NCBI GenBank assembly: GCA_002007465.1
Contig: LNAC01000031.1
Location: 5,437,305-5,501,304, forward strand
Reading direction: 5' to 3'
DNA: 64,000 bases
Origin: Ailurus styani
Taxonomy: Eukaryota; Chordata; Mammalia; Carnivora; Ailuridae
Made by a program: the position numbers and the translations under genes. Of the stretch, positions 40,047-50,600 are shown in pieces (position 1 is the first letter of the stretch; the number at the start of each line of letters is the position of its first letter). The notes beneath the pieces were generated by a model. It worked only from the letters and a program-made list of their open reading frames with translations. It did not search any database and was not told the origin of the DNA.

Positions 40047-43000
40047 TCACAAGTAGGCAGAGAGGCACGGAGAGGGGGAAGCAGGTTCCCCGCTGAGCAG
40101 AGAGCCCGATGTGGGACTTGATCCCAGGACCCTGAGATCATGACCTGAGCCAAAGGCAGAGGCTTAGCCCACTGAGCCACCCAGGTGCCCAACATACTGT
40201 CTTCTAATCCTAGATATATTTACTTATGTATCCATTTCAAGATGTTAGATATGGATCTGTGAAATAAGATGTACGAAACAAGTACCTTACATAAATTAAC
40301 TAATTAAAAACCATAACCTGGGGCGCCTGGGTGGCTCAGTGGGTTAAAGCCGCTGCCTTCGGCTCAGGTCATGATCCCAGGGTCCTGGGATCGAGGCCCA
40401 CATCGGGCTCTCTGCTCAGCAGGGAGCCTGCTTCCTCCTCTCTCCTCTCTCTGCCTACTTGTAATCTCTCTCTCTATGTCAAATGAATAAATAAAATCTT
40501 TAAAAAAAAAAAAAAACCATAACCTGATAAACGGACATCTGGAAGCTTTTTAGAATAATCTACTTTTTCATAGAGTTAAATGACCAATGTGTATTTTTCT
40601 CCAAATCACTAATACTCTAATTGGCTACTTTAATGAATTATATAGGAATTATTTTATCTGTGAATATTCATTGCTTATTCCTTTTTTTTTAAAAATTTTA
40701 TGATGATTTTTATTTATTTCAGAGAGCGAGCGAGCAAGCATGAGGGAGCAAGCATGAGTGGGGGAGGGAGAGGGAGAAGCAGACTCCCTCCTGAGCAGGG
40801 AGCCCAAAGCGGGGCTCGATCCCAGGACTCTGGGATCATGACCTGAGCCTAAGGCAGACACTTAACTGAGCGAGCCATCCAGGCGCCCCTCTTATTCCTC
40901 ATTTTGTAAATATTTCTTTGGTGCCATCTATACACTAGGCATTGTGTTCAGTATTTGTCTCCTATATGACCTATGAAAAAAAGGCCATGTCTAGTTTCTT
41001 TTATATAGTATAATGCTGTGTTCCAAATAGACGGAAAAGCCTGCTTATTCAGTAAATTATTCTATTATCTAGGAGTAGAGCAGCATAGTGTGGGAATGAC
41101 AGTTGGCCTGGCTTCTGATTCAGATTTTTGATGGGTTTTATTGTTTTATACTAGGTATAGAAAGACTCTGGCCTCCGGGTCTTATTCCTTGATTCAGCCA
41201 TAGCATTTACCACACAATTCATGACGTGCGATACAGAATCAGAGGTCAGGGAAAGAGTGCTCTACATGGTTCTTAACTGGTATCTTGAGATCTTACAATT
41301 GACTACTAGTTATGGTACTATTAACAGCATTAGGTTTAACTACTCAGAAAGAGACCAGGTGAATATTAAGGTTACCTACTAATACCTCTACTAACCCAAG
41401 GTTACCTACTAATAACCAAAATGTGTATAGGAAACGGGGTTTGAGGACAGAAGTCTTAAATTTTACTCAGTGGTTGACCTTAAATTTTTGGTCTGACACA
41501 TGTCAGTTGCAGGAGCATGGGCATATAATTTAACCTGACCGTACTTCATTTTGCCAACTAAAAAATGAGGCTATAATGCATAGACACAGAACACGCTGTT
41601 TTATTAAAGTAAGGTTAAGGGTATATAAGAGTGCCTGACTGGCTCCATCAGGAGAGTTTGCAACTCTTGATCTTGGGTTGTGCGTTCAAGCCTCATGTTG
41701 GGTACAGAAAGAGAGAGGAAGGACGGAAGGATGGGATGGAAAGGAAAGGGGAAAAGAAAGAAAGGTAAGTAGACAGACTGATTGAGGGTGCACAATGCTT
41801 AGCAGAGAGACCCTGGCACACAGTAATGTTCAATAAATATTAGTCCAGAGTAACAGTTGTAATAGTTCTCACAACAAACTAAGTAAGATAGTATTAGCTT
41901 CTATGTACAAAGGAAGAAATTCAGTCCCAGCATAGAGGACTTTCCTGTGCTCAAAAAACTAATAAATTATAAATCTAGGTCACAACTCAGCTGATATGCC
42001 ACAAAAAAATGTATGTTTTCTGCAGTTCACTTTTTATTTTCTTTCTTAGGTAGATAGTCAAAAGAAGTTTTAAGTATTCCTAAGTATCCTTTTGGGGGGG
42101 GAGGGTAAGGCCTTCCTTGGGCCAAACAATTGAGATACATTAGTCATTTGTTCCTCTATATTCCTGTACCTTGCACTTGATTTTGCCAATGCACGATACA
42201 CACTAAATGTAATCAACAGTTTCTATGTTCTGTTTTCACCACTAAATAGTAAGCACCTTGAAGTCTGACATGTGGTCTTACTCATTTTGCCTAGTGCACA
42301 GCATCGTGCCTGGTACACCAAGAGTCTTCAATAAATATCTATAAACCTGAACTAAATATATTCCTAATTCTGTTACTCAGGAGCTCTCCAAAAAAAGTAT
42401 AAGCAGGTTAAACAAAACTTTTTTTTTTTAAACAACTGCTTGTTATTTTTAACTCTGTCATCTTACATGGCAACTCTCAGAGGATACTTCAAAATCCATC
42501 TAATGAGGAATGTGATATGCTGCATGCCCAAGTGGTAGAAGACAGTACCATGAAGTAACTATTAACTATTTTCTTCTCAGAAGTAATCACAAAACACCTT
42601 CCTTATTTGGAATAGAGTTATGAACTCCCAGCTGTCTAATCCAGAAATTATAAAACAATGTATTCTAAAATAAAAGTAAGTTAGAGTTATCTGCTTTTAC
42701 TTGATATACTATTGTTGCTATACTAATATTTCAGCAACTGAATCTAAATGCTGTGAAATTACTGCAGTAAAATAAGACTATGGATAAAGTATATCATATT
42801 TTACACTTTATTCATTTATTTCAATAGATAAAAAAATTCAGATACTTTTACTAATCTAGTTAAGAATGGTTTTCATACTACTAACAGTTAAACTGTTCAG
42901 ATACGTAGATCAGATAGGATGCTCTTGGCAGCAAGTAATAGAAAACCAACTCTATTAATTTAACATAAAATGAGAAATCATGTGTCAGGCATTATGTAAG

Positions 43001-46000
43001 ATTATTCAGATATAACTATGGAAAAAGAGGTATCATCCTGATGATGTGGTCCTTCTGGTTTAGATGGGGAAAACAGATTTTAATAAAGCCATGTTAGAAG
43101 TTGAGGACTTTATCCTAAAAGCAACTGGAAGCCATTGGAGAGTTTAAGTAGGACAGTGACAAAATTAGAATTGCTTTACACAGAACATTTTGGCTGCTCC
43201 TTCTGAATGATGTAGAATGGACTAGAGAAGAAAAAGGTAAGAGTAATTAGTACACCACCAAGAGTTAAAAGGTAGAGAGTAATTAAGAGTCTATTTCAGG
43301 AGGGCAGAGGAAAGAGGATGAACTCAGTATGATGGTAATATAGGAAGAGATAAGCACTATGATTTGAGTGGTATTTAAGATGATAAAATCAATAGGACTT
43401 GGTGATTGACAAGATGTGGGGAATAAGGGAAAGTAAGGTTTCAAGGGTGATTCCCAGGTCTCTACATAAATTATTAGATGAAAGGTTATAGCATCTATTT
43501 AGATGGAAACATTTAAGTAGTCAGTTTTTCCTGTAAGATCAAGGTTGACTTTTTCGACGTATTGAGGTTTCTCTACCTTGTATGACCCTTCTTAAAAATT
43601 CTTTTCTTATCTCCAGAGATTTCTTCTAGGTCTGTTCCCATTCAAACAACTAAAGAAGTGGTCTTTGCACTAAGTGGGAATAAGGAGGTAGAGGAACAGG
43701 ACAGGAAAATATTTCTAAATCCTTACAAATAACTTTTTTTTTCCCCATGGGAAAAATACCCACAAATTCTTAAATGATACCATATGCTACCATAGTCCAC
43801 TGCTACTTTATACTCTGATGTTAAAATGCTAAAATTAGTTTGTAGTAAACATCATTAAAGCACAGAAAACTAATAGAGATTCAAAATAAGACAAGTTTTA
43901 AATTCAACAAGCAAGCTTCTTCCACGTTTATCAGAAATATTCTCAAATATTTAAATAATTGAGAGCAACTGCCTTTAAAAATATGTCATTTTAATTATAG
44001 CTGACCTTTGAACAATGTGGGGACTGGGGCACTAACACCACCCCCAGTCCAGAATCTACATATGACTTGTAGCCCCCCCCCAAAACTTAATAGCCTACTA
44101 TTGACCAGAAACCTTACCAATAAAATAGTTGAATAACATATTTCATATATGGATTATATACTCTATTCTTATAATAAGGTAAGCTAGGAAAAAGAAAATA
44201 TTAAGAAAATCATGAAAACAATGCACTTACAGTACTGTACTGAATTATTTAAAAAAAAATCTGTAAGTGGATGCATGCAGTTCAAGGGCTGACTATACTT
44301 CTAATCACTGTATTTGTAAACCAGAACATATTTTAATTTTGAACGTATTTCACAGTATGGATATTTTATAAAATAAACACTAAAAATTGTTTTTCATTTA
44401 TTTTACTTACCTCTAAAAGAAAATCCCCTAGATACTGAATTGGATAAAATGGAGCCTTAAAATGGTCTTTCTCTTGCTCAGCCTTGATTCTTGCATTACT
44501 GGCAATCACATGAGTTATTCCACTTGGTGAACTTTTTGGTAAAATAACATTTGCTTTTCCAGCCTCCAGAACTCTAAATAAAAATGTAAATAGTATAAAA
44601 AATACCTTTTTAAAAAAGTATATTCAGTCAAATTATCTAAATCAATTACTTCCTAGGAGGAGTGGAACTTTCTGAAAGAATTAAGTTCCCCTGGGTTATC
44701 TGAGTGCCATGGAGAATAACTACTGCAGTGATTTCTTAAATTCTAACTTGTTCAGGAAAATGTTGAAATCATGCTCTTCTTTCTGTTTGCCCATTTCTTG
44801 ATATGGAAAGACTTAAAAATCAAGAATGTTGAATTTATTCCCTAAGGAAAAGTCACCTCCATAAGCCAAAAAAATAACAAAAGAAGTTCAGGGAAGTAGC
44901 TACCTTAGAAGGCAACTACCTCCAAGGAAATCATTCTAAACCACAAAAAAGGAACTAGAGTTGCCAGCATTCTTACAAAAAAATTAGTTTTTTATTAACT
45001 AACTTTTGACATTCCGAAAGTTTCATGAAAGTTCTGTTGGTGCTTAGGATTTAGAAAGCCACAGGAGAACACTGTTATCACCTAACAATAAAAAAAGCCA
45101 GATGATCTACAAAATCTTAACTTTTCATGAACCTATCAGAGAACAAAGGTAGCAACTAACCAAGAAACTTAACATCCCTAAGAGTGATAATGATAAGCCC
45201 CTTTGTGAAGAGACTGGACACTCAAAAAACTATTTCATTTTGCCAGGGTGTAGGAGAGAAGTAGCTGTCATAAAAGTAGGTAAAAATTCAGTACAACTCT
45301 AACAAATTTAAGGGCCAAGGGCAAGTACTATGACTATTTATAGTATCTGGGAGTCACTGACTCAAGGAAAGTCTGCCCTCACTAGCAAGCTCTTTGCCTC
45401 AGGCCTCGGTATGCATGAAAAGATTAAGGGCAGGTGCGCCTGGGTGGCTCAGTGGGTTAAGCCTCTGCCTTCAGCTCAGGTCATGATCTCAGGGTCCTGG
45501 GATGAGCCCCCACATCGCATGGGGCTCCCTGCTCAGCAGGGAGCCTGCTTCCTCCTCTCTCTGCCTGCCTCTCTGCCTACTTGTGATCTCAAATAAATAA
45601 AATCTAAAAAAAAAGAAAAAAGAAAAAGATTAAGGGCAGACAAGAAGTTTTTTTTTAATTCAAGGGGCAGACAAGATTCTTTACTGGGTAGCACAAGTGG
45701 GCCAGTGAGGACTGGCTGCCTGTCAAGAGATAGACATTAAACATGGTCCAGGCAAGAGAGGAAGAGAATGACAAGTCCTTCTCTGACGCAGCAGTGCAGG
45801 GACTACTGAAAGCTGAGAATGAAGCAAAAACATCGATTAAAAACCCTCCAGCACCCCAGAACCTAGCACAAAGAACCGTACTCCACTGCAGGAGTAACCA
45901 GAAAGGATGCACTGAAGGTAACTATAGCATTAACAAAATCCAAAACCTGCTAAAAAACTGACAAGATTAACTCAACTAACTGCTTCACAGAAAAAGTAAG

Positions 46001-47620
46001 CCCATTTTTGGATATAAATATTTATCAGAGCCTCTATTGCTCTGTATGTGGTATCTACACATACAATAAAATAATACAAGACACACACACAAAGGAAGAA
46101 AACCAAACCACTGTGAAGAGACAAAGGAATATAAAGCACGGAGAGATGACCCATTTATTGAAACTATCAGAAAGTGACTTTTAAAAAACTATGACTAAAA
46201 TGTTTGAAGATACAAAGGAAAAACTGAACAAATTGCATTAAGAGATCAGGAACTGAGCATTGAGTACATAAAAATGGCAGAAATAAAAGTTACTGTATCA
46301 AAGAATAATTTCTTTGACAGGCTTAAGAATAGACTGCATGCAACTGAGGATGGAATCAATGAACTTAATGATAGGTCAACAGAAATTATCCAGCTGAAAC
46401 AAAAAAAGGGAAAAAAGTTAAAAGCAAAACAAAACAGAACATACAAAAACTGCGGAAAGAATTAATTAGTCTAAAACACTGGTAATAAAGCACAAGAAAA
46501 AGATGACAATAGAATTTAAAACATAATGGCTGAGAATTTTCCATAATTAATAAAAGATAAAAAGCCACACATCCAAGAAGCTCAGAAACTCCATGCAAAT
46601 AACATGAACAAATAAATAACAGACAATACGCAAGACACATACACATCTGGATACATTATCAAATGCTAAAAACCACAGGTAATATATAATTTTCAATTGT
46701 TCATTACTAGCATATAAAAACCATTAATTTTTATGTAGTGACTTACTACTCCGTCGTCTTGCTGAACTCAATAATTACTGCTAATAGCTTTTCTGGATAA
46801 ATTACTTAGCATACATTCATATCTTTTGGAAATAAAGACAACTACTATTATTTCTATCTAACTCTGTATCTCTTATTTATTTTCTTTGCCTTATTGTACT
46901 GTCTAGTACTTCTAGTAAAACTCTGAATAGAAAGGTCAGAGTGCAGGGCGCCTGGGTGGCTCAGCTGGGTAAGTGTCCAATTCCTGATTTCAACTCAGGT
47001 CATGATGTCAATGTCTTGAGATTGAGCCCTGTGTAAGGCTCCAAACTGAGAGGTGGAGCCTGCTTAAGATCCCCACCCTCAAGTCCCGGGAGCTCTCTCT
47101 CTCTCTTTAAAAAGAAATGGTCAGAGTGAGCAACCACTTCTTAATTCCTACTTATGGAAGAAAAATATCCATGATATTAAATTTATATATTTTTACAGTT
47201 GTCAATTGCTCAGGTTGAAGACAATCATTCTTTTTATTTATTTATTTATTTGACAGAGAGAGAGAGAGAGATCACAAGTAGGCAGAGAGGCAGGCAGAGA
47301 GAGGAGGAAGCAGGCTCCCCACTGAGCAGAGAGCCCGATGGGGAGCTCAATTTCAGGACCCTGAGATCACGACCTGAGCCGAAGGCAGAGGCCTTAACCC
47401 ACTGAGCCACCCAGGTGCCCTGAAGACAATCATTCTTAATAAAATATCTGCAGGGATGCCTGGGTGGCTCAGTCGTTAGGCATCTGCCTTCAGCTCGGGT
47501 AATGATCCCAGGGTCCTGGGATCGAGCCCCACATCTGACTCCTTGCTTGGCAGGAGGCCTGCTTCTCCCTCTCCCACTCCCCCTACTTGTATTCCCTGTG
47601 TCTTTGTCAATAAAAAAATT

Positions 47621-47660
<40 letters not shown>

Positions 47661-50600
47661 TATATAAACAAAACATCTGCAAATAGAATCTACAATTTTT
47701 AAAAGTGGTAATGCACTATGATGAATCTCAGGATTCATCTCAGGAATGAACTGTATTATCTCAGGAATACGAGTTTGGTTTAACATTTAAAATTGATCAA
47801 AATAATTTACCATATTAACAGAATAAAGGAGAAAAGCCAATCATCTCAATAAATGCCATAAAAACTTTCAAGGCAATCAATCCATTTATAATAGCATCCC
47901 AAAACACGAAGTACCTAGGGTTAAACTTATAGCAAAATATGTACAAGACTTAGACAGTGAAAACTGTAATACATTAATGGCAGAAATTAAAGACCTGGAG
48001 AGATAAGGAGTCTTTAAATAGGACAACTTGATATTGTTAAGATCTCAACTCTCTCCAATTTGACCTATAGATTCAACACAATTGCAATCAAAACCCAAAC
48101 TTGCTTTTTTGTAGAAATTGACAAGGTGGTTTTAAATGTATATGGAAATATAAAAACTCCAGAATCACCAAGACAGTTTTGAATAAGACAAAGTTGAGAG
48201 GCTCACCCAAACTGATTTCAAGACTCATTATAAAACTATAGTAACCCAAACCGTGTGCTTTTAATATAAGGTAGACAAATACCAATGGAGTAAGAAGTCC
48301 AGAAATAGACCACACAAATATAGTCAAGTGATTTTTGGACAATAGCACCAAAGTAATTGCATAGCAATTGAAATCTCGCACACTGGTAGGAGGAAATGTA
48401 AAATAGTACAACTACTTTAGAAAACAGTTTGGCATTTTCTTATAATGTTAAATACACAACTGCCATCTGACCAGAAATTTCATTCCTGGTATTTACCCGA
48501 GAGAGAGAAAAACAAATATACATGAAGACTGGTACTCAAATGTTCATAGCAGCTTTATTTATATTAGCACAAGAGAAAGAAACCAAAATCAAAACCAAAA
48601 AACAAATGTCTATCAACGGGTGAATAAACAGTGATACATCCACAAAATGGAATACTACTCAGAAACAAAAAGGAATGACCTTCTAAAACACACAAGAGCC
48701 AGGATGAATCTCAGAAATAATGAGTTAAGCAAACAAAACTACGTCAAAGGAGTATATGCAGAATAATTCCATTTACGTGAACTTTAAAAAAAAAAGACAA
48801 ATTTATTATATGGTGACAAAGGAAATCAATGGTTGTCTTGTACTGGTGGGCAGAATTAAATGTGTAGCGACAGAAACATTGTACAATCACATAAATCTTA
48901 CAGATCCTGCCTGAGTTTGGGGGGGGGAATGGGTATATAAATTTGTCCAAATTTATCAAAATGTATACTTAAAATGTGTGCATTATACTTGCCTATAAAT
49001 TATACTTCTATAAAGATGACAAAGGGCCTTTGCAGCCCCCTAAGTCATGGCTGTCTCAAAATATAGTTTACCAAGGAAGAATTATTTTAACAATACGATG
49101 TAAAAGAAATAATGAAGGAAACATGAATCATGAAGACTGCACTATATAAACCCTGAAAAAAAAAAGCCTTTGTGATAAATACTTAAAAAATTTAAAAATG
49201 CTTCAAAACTGGAAACAAAAAAAAAATCTCCCAAGTTTTTTACTTTGCTTGAGTTAGCCAAAAGAATTAACATGGAAAGTTAAACAGAGACCCAAGAATA
49301 ATTTAAAGCAACACTATAAAATAGATTTTATTCTATTAGACACATGCTTAATTAAGTACAGAATCACTTAACTTGGAGATTAAAGAGTAAATCACCATGG
49401 CTCATTTGGACGAAATCAATAATTTCAAAGAAAGACAAAAAGGTATTCAAGCAAACCAAAATTTATTTTTCATTCATTGCTTAGCTTTTATGAGATCTCA
49501 TCTTACCTTACAAGAGAATCACTTCGTTTATCAGCTCTAACAAGGAGAACAACTTTCCATCTGTGGAAGGCTCCTGGGGCACCAGTGCGTTTCAGTTCTT
49601 CACGCCATCTTTTAGGTGCAGATTGCATTTGAGGAGAATAATGGGAATCTTTTTCAATTTTGTAGCCCCATTCATAAGTTGTTTCATCAAGCCATCTGCC
49701 ACTTTTGGCACTATGAATTATGTAGTCCTTAGTTAGTACCCACTTTCCTAGAAAGCAAATCAACTGTCAGTCACAAAAGAATTTTGGTTCTAACGAATGG
49801 TCAACAAAAAAAAAACAAATATCAAATGAAGTTTGACCTTTTTCATCATGAGACTCTTAGGCTGCAATGCTAAAATTATCTTTGAATTATGTTTTCCCAA
49901 ATTTTTGGTAGAGGTCTACGATGTCACTGAACATTGTATGTAAGCTTTCCCAAAATGATTCTAAATCTAAATGTTACTAAATTAAATACAAATCTAAGAC
50001 TTACTAAAATAAATGTGGGATTGCTTAAGCTATGTCTACTATTATTATTCACTGTTTTGGTTGAGATTTATATTATTCTTCCTATACTAAAAACTTCAGT
50101 CATGTTTACGCAATGTTAATTTTGTAAAACAAGTTTATTGAGTTAGAGAATTTTTCAGAATATCTAATAACATTCTGTAGTTCCTTTATCTGGGAATCGG
50201 TAATTTTTCTCAACAGCAGGGACAATATATGTCTTCATTTGTGGAGATAATAAATTTACTGAGTTAAACATTTTTTTTAATATTTCTTTTAAAGATTTTA
50301 TTTATTTTTTTGGCCGAGAGAGAGCGAGCGAGCACAGGTAGGCAGAGCAGCAGGCAGAGGGAGAGGGAGAAGCAGGCTCCCCGCTGAGCAGTGAGCCTGA
50401 TGTGGGATTTGATTCCAGGACCCTGGGATCATGACCTGAGCCGAAGGCAGCGGCTTAACCAACTGAGCTACCCAGGTGCTCCCCCCCCTTTTTTTGGACA
50501 ATCAGTGAACAAATGATATGCTAGCTCAATCACAGTAGAAGAAACTATAAAAGAAACATTAAGGGTGACAGAGAGGGGAAGACAGTAAGTCCTAAGTTGG

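Larger units (their letters stand above)
38799..44410 (-). other. SLF1: SLF1 intron 5
   Basis: Holds four SINEs (39975, 40321, 40682, 41630), L2-like 3' ends (41800-41845, 42185-42350), an old unassigned repeat-like stretch (43010-43450) and a MER2/Tigger-like element (43998-44295). 38800-39960 and 42350-43000 show nothing. Confidence 0.85.
44574..49506 (-). other. SLF1: SLF1 intron 4
   Basis: Holds SINEs at 45434, 46944, 47233 and 47453, an old L1 ORF1-region fragment (45650-46660), an old L1 3' fragment (47740-49015) and a compound TA/CA repeat. 44600-45415 and 49020-49490 are plain AT-rich DNA. Confidence 0.85.

Noticed and set aside
40321..40400. tRNA-like box A and box B in SINE heads
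   Set aside because: They are degenerate tRNA-Lys-derived SINE promoters; no cloverleaf with proper acceptor stem is present.
43010..43450. Old interspersed repeat ('aagcaactggaagccattgg...aagtaggacagtgac')
   Set aside because: It resembles a repeated mammalian segment, also hinted at 28240-28450, but I cannot name the family with confidence.
47246..47671. Minus-strand open frame of 141 codons
   Set aside because: It runs through two SINEs and a TA/CA repeat; the protein is translated SINE sequence.
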